From NCBI GenBank assembly GCA_020057405.1, contig JAGVFW010000001.1, positions 1 through 33,305 of the forward strand: a stretch of 33,305 nt of DNA. The letters run 5' to 3'. Positions 5,981 to 12,808 of this stretch are shown one piece after another. How positions within the stretch are numbered: the stretch's first letter is position 1; each line of letters opens with the position of its first letter. The DNA comes from an archaeon. Its GTDB lineage: Archaea; Micrarchaeota; Micrarchaeia; Norongarragalinales; UBA97. The position numbers were made by a program, and so were the translations under genes. The notes beneath the pieces are model-generated. The model had not been told where the DNA came from and did no database searches. It saw only the letters and a list, made by a program, of their open reading frames with translations.

Positions 5981-7534
5981 GTGGAACGAGAGCAACTTGA
6001 GGAACGAGAGCAGCGGGAGAAACTGCGCCAGCAAAGGCGCCAGCGCTACCGCGAGCTTCGCGAAAAGAAGCTTGGCCTCTCGCAAATTTTCAGGCAAATA
6101 AGGCGCGAGGAATTTCAAGCGCTCCACAGGGAAAGCGGCGAGTGGATCAGCATCACCGAAGCGGCAAGGCGGGCGAATGCCAAGCTGGAAGAAAATGGCC
6201 TATCCCCAGTTGACCCTAAGTTCCTCTGGCAGCACATAGTAAAGGAAGCAAAATACCCGGATTTTGAGGTTCGTCCCGGAAATGATTTCAAAGACGAGGC
6301 TCGCGGCAAGACAAGAAAAGAGCGCGCCAAGCTGCAGCAATCGAATATTGAACACGTCGGCAACGCGAATTTCGTGCACGAGAGCATCGCCGGAGCGATA
6401 GTTCGCCATTACGTTGAGAAAGAAAAGCGCGAAAAGACAATCAACGAGCACTTTTACTCTAGCGAAGAGGCCGCGCGGGAAGTCGGGCTAGGCTCAAAGC
6501 AGGCGCTCATTCCGCATCTTAAAAACGGTTTTCCGCACTCCCGTGCAGAGCTCGGCGGATTTAAGGTTTATCTAGTGCCAAAGCAGTTTAGCGACGGGGA
6601 GGGCAAGGTCATTCCGTTAAAGCAGGCGTTTGCGAACTGGCGCGAGACAAAAAGCATTTGGCCCAAGCCGGAGGAAAAGCAGGAGCCAACTCCTCAAGCG
6701 CCGCAAGTGCCAGCGCCCATAATTTTGCCAAAGCCGGAGGAACCGAGGCTGGGGACTAAGTTGAACTTACTAGCGCCTAAAGTTGTAATCCGCCCTCCAG
6801 AGCCAGCCCAGCCTCCAGCGCCGCAAGTTCCTTCAGTGAAGCAGCAAGAGCCTCCAGCGCCGAAGGAAGCGTCGGCGGATCCGCAGCGGAAATACAAGCC
6901 AGGCGAATGGCTGTTTTACCAGCAGCTACGGCTTATTTCGGGGGACAGGACTCCCCAGCAGTTGGCAGACGAGCTTAAGGCGCATTACGGCATTGAATTT
7001 GGGCCAACGCGAGTGGACGGCAGCCAGTTCATCGCCTTCTTCGAAGCCCACAAGGGGTTCAACGCGGATTTTATCAATCAAGTCCGGGAAAAAATCAATC
7101 CCGGCGTGACGTTCCCACTCTATCCTGCAGCATTAGAGCACGAAGGAAGAATCGTTTCGCTAAGCTGGCTGGTGAAGCGACTTCCATCAAGCACTCCTCA
7201 AATGCCAGTTGTTACCGCGCGCAAGACGGATTACTCGAGTTGGATACCTGGCGTGATTGCAATTGAACATACGCACAAAAACGTGGCCGAAGCCGAGAAA
7301 ATGCTTGAAGAAGCAGGCCTGCACAAAACCCACGCGGTTGTCGTTGACCAAGATGCGTACCTGACCATGCTCAGTCGACGCATTGAACGTCCTGAGAAGC
7401 TTGAAGAAGCGTTTGAACGCGCGGCCGGCCATTACGTCGTCTTCAAGCCAAACCTCGAGCAGAAGGCTAAGACGACGACCATTCACGAGTTTATCTTAGG
7501 CCGCAAGATCTCTTCGATGGAAGACGATGACTAG
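5981..7534 (+). CDS. Orphan 517-aa multidomain protein with possible HTH units and Pro-rich linker
   Basis: I do not recognise this family. An Arg/Glu-rich coiled coil opens the protein (about residues 1-45). Two segments resemble helix-turn-helix units in the style of excisionase or MerR folds: WISITEAARRANAKLEE and, later, HFYSSEEAAREVGLGSKQAL. A Pro/Gln/Ala-rich linker (about 210-300) follows, with three repeats of the type PAPQVP. The C-terminal 210 residues look globular and include RTPQQLADELKAHYG, also HTH-like. The frame is open back to ATG 5927, which would overlap the divergent gene start and the promoter; GTG 5981 fits the shared TATA element. The stop overlaps the convergent pepA stop. 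A DNA-binding architectural or regulatory role is inferred from domain shapes only. Confidence 0.65.
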   Translation: MEREQLEEREQREKLRQQRRQRYRELREKKLGLSQIFRQIRREEFQALHRESGEWISITEAARRANAKLEENGLSPVDPKFLWQHIVKEAKYPDFEVRPGNDFKDEARGKTRKERAKLQQSNIEHVGNANFVHESIAGAIVRHYVEKEKREKTINEHFYSSEEAAREVGLGSKQALIPHLKNGFPHSRAELGGFKVYLVPKQFSDGEGKVIPLKQAFANWRETKSIWPKPEEKQEPTPQAPQVPAPIILPKPEEPRLGTKLNLLAPKVVIRPPEPAQPPAPQVPSVKQQEPPAPKEASADPQRKYKPGEWLFYQQLRLISGDRTPQQLADELKAHYGIEFGPTRVDGSQFIAFFEAHKGFNADFINQVREKINPGVTFPLYPAALEHEGRIVSLSWLVKRLPSSTPQMPVVTARKTDYSSWIPGVIAIEHTHKNVAEAEKMLEEAGLHKTHAVVVDQDAYLTMLSRRIERPEKLEEAFERAAGHYVVFKPNLEQKAKTTTIHEFILGRKISSMEDDD

Positions 7535-9009
7535 CCCTTCCAGTCTTTCAGCATCCTCGCAAACAGCCGCACGCCGACACCCGTTGCCCCGAGGCTAAAG
7601 TAAGGCTTTTCGCGTTCCGCCCAGCCGGTTCCGGCAATGTCGAGGTGCGCCCACTTAGTCTCGCCGACAAAAAGCTTGAGGAAGCTAGAGCCCGACATCA
7701 CGCCGGAATCGCCCATCGCACCGCCAATGTTCTTGACATCGGCAACCGTGCTCTTGACCTTCTCGTCGTAGTCGGCGTCCATCGGCATCATCCAGCAGCG
7801 TTCCCACTCGATCTCGCCTGCCTTCATAATCTTTTGCTGCAAGGCGTCATCGTTGCCCATCAAGCCGCTTCGCACGTCGCCCAACGCGACGAAGCACGCT
7901 CCCGTGAGGGTTGCAATGTCGATTACCGCAGTTGGCTTGAATTTCTCAACCGCGTAGGCAAGGGCGTCGGCCAACACGAGGCGGCCTTCGGCATCGGTGT
8001 TGAGAATTTCGATAGTCTTGCCATTCATTGCCTTAACGATGTCACCCGGCTTTGTCGCAGAACCGCTAGGCAGGTTTTCGGAGAGCGGGCAGACGCCCAC
8101 GACGTGCAACGGCAGCTTGAGGCGGCTTACTGCCGCCATGGCGCCAACTACGGCGCACGCGCCGCTCTTGTCGTGCTTCATCTTGTCCATGTTCCCGGAT
8201 GGCTTGATTGAAATTCCGCCCGAGTCAAAAGTAATGCCCTTGCCCACAAGCGCAATGGGCTTGCCCTTGGCTCCCTTGCCTTTGTACTCCATGACGACGA
8301 ACTTCGCCGGCTGCACGCTGCCTGCGGCAACCGAGAGGAACGAGCCCATGCCGAGTTTCTTGGCGTCGGCGGCATCAAGCACTCGGCAGGAAACGGAATT
8401 CACCTTGCAGTATTCTTGCATGCGCCTTGCGATTACGGCCGGCGTGGCGTTCGAGCCGCTTTCGTTGCTTAGCTCGCGCGCAAAGTTGGAGCATTCGGAG
8501 ACTATTGTCGCGTATTCAAGCGCCTGTTTTTCTTTCGGCGTTCTGCCGCCGATTACTGCAAGCGACTTGACGGGCTTTGCCTTTGCCTCGGGGTCGGTGA
8601 AGTACTTGTCGAATCGGTAGGCCCCTAGCATCACGCCCTCGACTGCGGCAATCGTGGCTTCAGCCGCGTCGACTTTGTCGGGGAGTGCAAACGCCACGCT
8701 TTCAACACAGAGCGCCATCGCGGTTGCCGCGAGCCTGCCGCCCGCCTGACGAAGCGAGTCGTTGTTCAAGGCCGGCCGCTTGCCAAGGCCAAAGAGCAGC
8801 ACGCGCTTTAGCTTGCCTGTTCCCCGAAGGAGAACCGCCGTGCCCGGCTTGCCTGAAAATTCTTTTTTGGAAAGAGCGGCAATCACGCCTCCTAGGATGG
8901 AGTCGGCCTTTGCGGCAATCGCTCCCGGCTTTTCGTCCTGGAAGACCGGGAGCAAAAGCAGTTCCGCGCCTTTTTCTAGAAATGACTTGTTTTCAGCAAT
9001 TGCGTGCAT
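7531..9009 (-). CDS. pepA: Leucyl aminopeptidase, M17 family
   Basis: This cytosolic di-metal aminopeptidase releases N-terminal residues from peptides and normally forms a hexamer. The catalytic C-terminal domain is clear: Lys257 (VGKGITFDSGG, with Asp262), Asp280 (KHDKSG), and the signature NTDAEGRLVL at 337-346 carrying Asp339, Glu341 and Arg343. The less conserved N-terminal domain (about 1-150) is present, and the length of 492 residues is normal. ATG 9009 is preferred over 9042, since the upstream codons give an atypical WW-containing extension over the likely promoter. The gene stands alone. Its stop is shared with the convergent orphan gene in the tetranucleotide CTAG 7531-7534. Confidence 0.95.
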   Translation of the reverse strand: MHAIAENKSFLEKGAELLLLPVFQDEKPGAIAAKADSILGGVIAALSKKEFSGKPGTAVLLRGTGKLKRVLLFGLGKRPALNNDSLRQAGGRLAATAMALCVESVAFALPDKVDAAEATIAAVEGVMLGAYRFDKYFTDPEAKAKPVKSLAVIGGRTPKEKQALEYATIVSECSNFARELSNESGSNATPAVIARRMQEYCKVNSVSCRVLDAADAKKLGMGSFLSVAAGSVQPAKFVVMEYKGKGAKGKPIALVGKGITFDSGGISIKPSGNMDKMKHDKSGACAVVGAMAAVSRLKLPLHVVGVCPLSENLPSGSATKPGDIVKAMNGKTIEILNTDAEGRLVLADALAYAVEKFKPTAVIDIATLTGACFVALGDVRSGLMGNDDALQQKIMKAGEIEWERCWMMPMDADYDEKVKSTVADVKNIGGAMGDSGVMSGSSFLKLFVGETKWAHLDIAGTGWAEREKPYFSLGATGVGVRLFARMLKDWKG

Positions 9010-9086
9010 CAGAGACCACCACCGGTAATAAGGTTTTAGCATTAGTTAAGCCGAAGAGTTAAAAAAAGGGTTCGCCAAAGCAATTC

Positions 9087-9587
9087 ATGACAAAAGCGTA
9101 TTCCGATAGGCTTGACGACGCGGTAGGCATTCCCGACGTCTTCGAAGTAGTCAAGCTCGTTGTCGAAGAGACCCTCGGCGCCAGGCGCGCGGGGCTGATG
9201 CTTGGCATGTCCGAACTTGGCGCAGACGGCGCGTTCGTGGGCGCCTACTACCCTATCGAGAGCAACATCATCGTCGTCAACAAGTCGCCAATCGAGCGCA
9301 TCAGGCGCGCCAAGCCCAAGCTCCTCAAGCCCTACTACTTCCACGTCCTGCTCCACGAGTACCTGCATTCGCTTGGCGTCTACGACGAGTGGCAGACGCG
9401 CTCGCTGGCCCTCGAAGTGAGCGAACGCGCCTTTGGCGGCAACCACATGGTGACGCGCATTGCAAAGGACTTCAACGCGTTCTTCACTGGCCTGATGTTT
9501 GCGACAAAAGACTACAACCCGCCGGCCGATGCTGCAATCGAGCTTGTCAAGGGCTTCGACAAGGCGCACCTAAGCTACTTTTCGTAA
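9087..9587 (+). CDS. Small zinc-metalloprotease-like protein (HEXXHXXGXXD)
   Basis: The 166-residue protein carries HEYLHSLGVYD at residues 90-100. This fits HEXXHXXGXXD, the metzincin-type zinc site with aspartate as third ligand, as in snapalysin-like proteases. His90, His94 and Asp100 would bind zinc, and Glu91 would be the catalytic base. The preceding YYFHVLL helix and the strand NIIVVNKS are the usual helix and edge strand. There is no signal peptide, so it acts in the cytosol if active. A box (AGTTAAAAAA, about 9054-9063) lies about 28 nt before ATG 9087. The Met-turn is not obvious, although GGNHMV about 40 residues downstream could be considered. The substrate is unknown. Confidence 0.75.
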   Translation: MTKAYSDRLDDAVGIPDVFEVVKLVVEETLGARRAGLMLGMSELGADGAFVGAYYPIESNIIVVNKSPIERIRRAKPKLLKPYYFHVLLHEYLHSLGVYDEWQTRSLALEVSERAFGGNHMVTRIAKDFNAFFTGLMFATKDYNPPADAAIELVKGFDKAHLSYFS

Positions 9588-9634
9588 AGCCGGCGAAAAA
9601 GGTTTTTTAAACTCCCTGCGGCCCATTGTTAGCA

Positions 9635-9639
9635 GGTGA
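9635..9639 (+). promoter_or_regulatory. Shine-Dalgarno site GGTGA
   Basis: GGTGA lies 5 nt before ATG 9645 and is complementary to the conserved UCACC near the archaeal 16S rRNA 3' end. TTTTTTAAAC (about 9603-9612) would start the mRNA near 9632, giving a very short leader containing this site. The same GGTGATTT sequence precedes eS6 and eL42. Confidence 0.6.
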
Positions 9640-9644
9640 TTTTA

Positions 9645-10034
9645 ATGCCACTTAAGCTCGACAGGACTTTCAGCAAAATTTCGCCGATTGAAGTTGGCGG
9701 AAGCAAGGACGGTTACGAACTTCAGCACGTGAAGTTCATGCACAAGCCACTAATTGGAAGAGAGCGGGAACTTGGCGTCCTCGTCGTACTGCACCCGCGC
9801 GAGCAGGGCATGATTAACCGCAGGGCGCAGGTGCTCGGCTTTGCCCAGGAAGCCGATTCAATCAAGCACAACGAGCGCGCAGCCTACAGTCCAGCGGAAA
9901 TTAAGGGAAAGCTCAAGGCGGCGGTCATCAAGGCCGTGATGGAAAACACTTTTCAGCCAGCGGCGTCGATAATCTTCAACCCCAGCTTGACGATGCGCAC
10001 CAAAAAGGAAGAAGGCGAAGAAAAGAAAGAGTAG
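9645..10034 (+). CDS. Hypothetical protein, 129 aa, SD-led
   Basis: I do not recognise this protein. The core alternates strands and turns (SPIEVGGSKDGYELQHVKFMHKP, then LGVLVVLHPREQGM), followed by helices (SPAEIKGKLKAAVIKAVMENTF) and an acidic/basic tail TKKEEGEEKKE. The tail and the ribosomal-gene-type leader (GGTGATTTTA before ATG 9645) are shared with translation genes in this window, so a highly expressed, possibly ribosome-associated protein is plausible. GTG 9636 is in frame but lies within the SD site. A strong hairpin plus T-tract terminator follows. Confidence 0.65.
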   Translation: MPLKLDRTFSKISPIEVGGSKDGYELQHVKFMHKPLIGRERELGVLVVLHPREQGMINRRAQVLGFAQEADSIKHNERAAYSPAEIKGKLKAAVIKAVMENTFQPAASIIFNPSLTMRTKKEEGEEKKE

Positions 10035-10051
10035 CCCGGCTTCTGAAATCC

Positions 10052-10085
10052 AGCGCGACAGGCTCGCGCTATTTATTTTTATTTT
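10052..10085 (+). terminator. Intrinsic terminator: 7-bp hairpin plus T-rich tract
   Basis: AGCGCGA-CAGGC-TCGCGCT (10052-10070) forms a 7-bp stem, followed at once by ATTTATTTTTATTTT (10071-10085). It lies 18 bases after the stop of the 129-aa gene and just before the 3' end of the convergent lipoprotein gene. Confidence 0.7.
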
Positions 10086-10108
10086 CGGATTAGCTTGCGC
10101 TCTAGCCC

Positions 10109-10699
10109 TTAGCTCGGGTAGGAAATCGTTGAGCCATAGCCGAAGACGCCCATGGTGTTGTCGGAGGGCGAGTACTTGTCGTTCATTTCCTGCGTAATCC
10201 GGATTGCGCCGGTCCAGTCATTCGTCGTGAAGAAGAAGTAACGCCTGTCCTTTTTGTGTTCCTTGATTTCGGGGTTGTAGAACGTCATGCCTGCGGTCAC
10301 TAGCCGCGTGAAGAACTCCCCGCAGGATGGTAATTCGGGGTGGATGCAGGTGGCGTAGTAAGTGCCAGTCAGGCTGCCTACCGGCTGGATGCGGGGCGGG
10401 AAGTCGGGTGCCGGAGTGGGTGCTGCAGTTGGTTCCGGCGTTGCCGTCGGCTTTGCAGTGGGTTTTGGAGTTGCCTTGGCCGTCGGCTCAGGAGTCGCAT
10501 CGCCTGCGGCGGGAGTGGCATCAGAAGTCACAGATGAGGGTAGAGAGAAAAGCGAGTCGGAAGGAACTTCGATTTCCTTTACGTCCTTGGCATCATTGCC
10601 TTCAGAAGTGATTACGGCCCCTGCGCCAGAATTGTTGCCCCCTAGGCAGCCGAACAATAGCAATCCTGCTACGGCCAAGGCGAGTATGAGTGGGCGCAT
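10109..10699 (-). CDS. Secreted lipoprotein with Thr/Pro/Ala-rich stalk
   Basis: The signal peptide MRPLILALAVAGLLLFGC ends in a lipobox (LFGC, Cys18). A short Gly/Asn/Ser segment leads to a Thr/Pro/Ala/Lys stalk (about residues 63-101) made of ATPEPTA-like units. The remaining ~95 residues form a small globular head with two cysteines (YYATCIHPELPSCGEF) and many aromatic residues (RRYFFFTTNDW, GVFGYGSTISYPS). It would sit on the outer face of the membrane with the head held away by the stalk. The box GTTTAAAGC (about 10723-10731), inside the end of the upstream gene, lies about 28 nt before ATG 10699. The function is unknown. Confidence 0.75.
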   Translation of the reverse strand: MRPLILALAVAGLLLFGCLGGNNSGAGAVITSEGNDAKDVKEIEVPSDSLFSLPSSVTSDATPAAGDATPEPTAKATPKPTAKPTATPEPTAAPTPAPDFPPRIQPVGSLTGTYYATCIHPELPSCGEFFTRLVTAGMTFYNPEIKEHKKDRRYFFFTTNDWTGAIRITQEMNDKYSPSDNTMGVFGYGSTISYPS

Positions 10700-10725
10700 A
10701 AGTCATTTAGTGGAAATAATGCGCT

Positions 10726-10989
10726 TTAAACCTTTCGCCCGGGCTCAAGGGCGAGCGCCTTTGCCCTAGAGTACCTGTAGAAGAGCGTGACGGCAAAGGC
10801 CGGCACTGCCGCGATGCCGAAGAGGACGACTAAGACGACTAGCAGGAGGAAAAAAATAGGGAGCGAGCGTTTTTTTTGAGTGAAAAAGAGGGTGATTGCG
10901 GCTGAGGCTGCAAACGAGGCGAGTAGCCAAAAAAAGTTTGCCTGTGGCGTTGCAAGCGCGGGCCAAACGTTTTCAAAAGCCACTTGCAC
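10726..10989 (-). CDS. Small membrane protein, 87 aa, two transmembrane helices
   Basis: From GTG 10989 the product begins MQVAFENVWPALATP and has two hydrophobic helices (about residues 17-35 and 44-68) separated by the basic loop TQKKRSLP, with a basic C-terminus. GGAG lies 4 nt before the GTG and overlaps the end of the upstream gene, whose stop (TAG 10993-10991) directly precedes it. The two genes are therefore probably translated together. The frame is open to 11100, but that extension lies entirely inside the upstream gene. The family is not recognised. Confidence 0.6.
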   Translation of the reverse strand: MQVAFENVWPALATPQANFFWLLASFAASAAITLFFTQKKRSLPIFFLLLVVLVVLFGIAAVPAFAVTLFYRYSRAKALALEPGRKV

Positions 10990-10990
10990 T

Positions 10991-11389
10991 CTACTCCGTG
11001 ACAATCGCATTGCACCACTCGACTGCCTGGGGTGCGCCCGCTGAAAAGCCGGTAGTGCCTTTGGTGGCGAAGAGACTGCAGTCGGACGCGCGGTCGACAC
11101 CTAGCTGCACCAACTGCTTGCAGGCAACTCGCTTTGCAAGTGGCATCGAATCGCAGGCGCTTAAAACGTCGCCCGCCCGCATGTCGAGGATTTGAATGCA
11201 GCCTTGCGGGGAAGTCGGCGCCGCCAGCTCGAACTGACCCGCTTCGTCGGTCGTGCACAATAGCGCCGGCACGGTCTTAGCAAGCAGTTGTCCCGTCTGC
11301 TGGGAGACCGCGTAGCTTGCCGCAGTCGCAGCTATGAGGGCAACCAGCCCGATTGCAGACAGCGCGTAAGCAACGTGGTTTTCGTCCAT
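10991..11389 (-). CDS. Membrane-anchored extracytoplasmic protein with six cysteines
   Basis: One N-terminal hydrophobic helix (about residues 6-27, LSAIGLVALIAATAASYAV) is followed by a ~105-residue soluble part with six cysteines (LLCTT, GCIQI, SACDS, VACKQL, SDCSLF, EWCNA). That even number suggests disulphides and an outward-facing domain anchored by an uncleaved helix. It is the first gene of a pair with the small membrane protein at 10726, and diverges from the multi-span protein at 11435. ATG 11389 is the natural start. An AATAAAT box on the minus strand lies about 30 nt upstream. I know no family for it. Confidence 0.65.
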   Translation of the reverse strand: MDENHVAYALSAIGLVALIAATAASYAVSQQTGQLLAKTVPALLCTTDEAGQFELAAPTSPQGCIQILDMRAGDVLSACDSMPLAKRVACKQLVQLGVDRASDCSLFATKGTTGFSAGAPQAVEWCNAIVTE

Positions 11390-11434
11390 GATTAGCGTTT
11401 TAAGCCCCTTCCCGTGATTTATTACTGTAAGTTT

Positions 11435-12235
11435 ATGGACTTCGAACTATTACTCGCATCTCCGGCCCGGTTGCTTAGCCGCAGCCCAGCGCTCGCGCTT
11501 CCCGGCGTGCTAACTTGGATTCCGGAAGCTGCCGTTCTTTTGCTCATAACCGCGTTTATTTCGGCAAACCCGGAGTTGCTTGAACCCGACGTCATGGCGC
11601 TATTGCTTCAAAACTTTTCTTTCACCCCCGCGTTTCTCGCTCCGTTCGCCCCGCTTTTAGCCGCCGGCCTGGTAACCGGCGTCGCGTGGGTTTTGATAAC
11701 TGGTTTTGTTGGCCTAGTGTACTGCGGCATTGCACAGTCCGCTTCAAAGCCATCCCTTTCCGACGGTTTCTCGTTTGCAAAATCGCGGCTGAAGAAATAC
11801 TTGGGCGCGTGGCTTGCGGTTGCACTAGTTGCGTCAGTGACGGGTGCGGCCGTCGTGCTGCTGGCACTTCCGCTGGCCGGCCTGGTTAATTCAAGCCCGT
11901 TTGTCGCAGTTGTTTTGGGAATGCTCCTGCTCTTCTTTGCACTCGGCGCGCTTTTGTTTTTCTCGCTTCTGTTCTGGCTCTTGCCTGCGCTAGTCGCTTT
12001 TCGGCAAGCAAGCGGTTTTGGCGCGTTTTCGGAATTCTACGGCGTTGCAAGAAGCAGGCCGTCTGCAGTTGCAGTCGGCTTTATCGCAATCGCGGTCGTG
12101 TCTTTTGCCGCGGGTCAGTTAACGGGTGCGCTCTCGGCGCTTCAGGTCGTCGGCTACGCGATTGCCCACGTGCTTTTCCTGCCCCTAACGGGCTGGAGTT
12201 CCCTAGTGGCTGCGCTCGTTGTCATGAAAAAATAA
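11435..12235 (+). CDS. Multi-span membrane protein, 266 aa
   Basis: The protein begins MDFELLLASPARLLSRSPAL, a soluble amphipathic start typical of DUF4013-like archaeal and bacterial membrane proteins, and then has about six hydrophobic helices (roughly 28-45, 62-100, 118-150, 155-187, 208-230, 240-262). Between helices 2 and 3 there is a conserved-looking cytosolic segment (GFSFAKSRLKKYLGAWL). No transport or enzyme motif is visible. ATG 11435 is preferred; GTG 11414 is in frame, but a box TTTTAAG (11398-11404) lies too close to it. It ends with MKK, shortly before a bidirectional terminator. Confidence 0.7.
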   Translation: MDFELLLASPARLLSRSPALALPGVLTWIPEAAVLLLITAFISANPELLEPDVMALLLQNFSFTPAFLAPFAPLLAAGLVTGVAWVLITGFVGLVYCGIAQSASKPSLSDGFSFAKSRLKKYLGAWLAVALVASVTGAAVVLLALPLAGLVNSSPFVAVVLGMLLLFFALGALLFFSLLFWLLPALVAFRQASGFGAFSEFYGVARSRPSAVAVGFIAIAVVSFAAGQLTGALSALQVVGYAIAHVLFLPLTGWSSLVAALVVMKK

Positions 12236-12240
12236 ATTGT

Positions 12241-12256
12241 GGCCTCATCTGAGGCC
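12241..12256. terminator. Bidirectional terminator hairpin between convergent genes
   Basis: GGCCTCA-TC-TGAGGCC is a perfect 7-bp inverted repeat in the 34-bp gap between the membrane protein stop (12235) and the eS6 stop (12270). It has the same core as the repeat at 71-90. The position between two converging genes supports a terminator role in both directions. Confidence 0.6.
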
Positions 12257-12269
12257 GTCTAAAATCAGC

Positions 12270-12680
12270 TTACTTCTTTTCTTCGGCTTTCTTCTCGCCT
12301 TTGGGCTTTGGGGCAAATCCAAGCGCGTCGAGGGCAGCAGTGCCGTATTCGACAATCTTGGTGTTGACCTGCATTGTCGCGGCTGCAATCGTGTTGCCTG
12401 CAACTAGCTTCTTGCGCTTCTCGCCTTTTCGCAGGCTGCGCACGCCGGGGCCGTAGCCGAGCACGGTCTTCACGCGTTTTTGTCCGGGCACGTCGTTTCG
12501 CATGGGGAAGCCCGCGATGTCGCTGCCGCCCGTAATCTGCACCTTGTAGCCAGCCAGCCCAATGATGTCGCCGTCAATCTTCTCGCCGATTTTCTTGCCG
12601 AGCAAGAGCGCTTCCTTTTCCTTGGGAACTTCCTTTTGGTAGGTGTTGCCTGTCTTGCCGTCGCTTACGTTCATTCTCAT
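12270..12680 (-). CDS. rps6e: Small-subunit ribosomal protein eS6
   Basis: This protein of the archaeal/eukaryotic 30S subunit is recognised by its start (NVSDGKTGNTYQKEVPKEKE), the core LLLGKKIGEKIDGDIIGLAGYKVQITGGSDIAGFPMRNDV, and GYGPGVRSLRKGEKRKKLVAGNTIA. The archaeal form lacks the long phosphorylated eukaryotic tail; here it ends in a short KPKGEKKAEEKK. The length of 136 residues is normal. GGTGA (12687-12691 on the minus strand) lies 6 nt before ATG 12680. The leader contains a stable hairpin. It lies downstream of aIF5B on the same strand, as often seen in archaea, with one orphan gene between them. Confidence 0.95.
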   Translation of the reverse strand: MRMNVSDGKTGNTYQKEVPKEKEALLLGKKIGEKIDGDIIGLAGYKVQITGGSDIAGFPMRNDVPGQKRVKTVLGYGPGVRSLRKGEKRKKLVAGNTIAAATMQVNTKIVEYGTAALDALGFAPKPKGEKKAEEKK

Positions 12681-12715
12681 CTCAAATCACCGTCGCTCCA
12701 GTTACACTGCGTCCC

Positions 12716-12733
12716 GTCCCCTCTTCGGGGGAC
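12716..12733 (-). other. Stable hairpin in the eS6 leader
   Basis: GTCCCC-TCTTCG-GGGGAC (plus-strand reading) gives a 6-bp GC-rich stem 36 nt upstream of the eS6 start. Possible TATA-like boxes near 12760 and 12780 would place it in the 5' untranslated leader. This leader is longer than most in the window. A role in autoregulation or mRNA stability is conceivable but not shown. Confidence 0.4.
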
Positions 12734-12808
12734 AGTCATCTGGCAGAAAGAGCCTAAGACTAATTAGGGCGGGGAAGGAATAAAAACCGCTTTTTGGGGC
12801 ACGGGAGT

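Noticed and set aside
9042..9569. Minus-strand frame of 175 codons
   Set aside because: It is opposite the metzincin-like gene, with no independent start signal or recognised motif.
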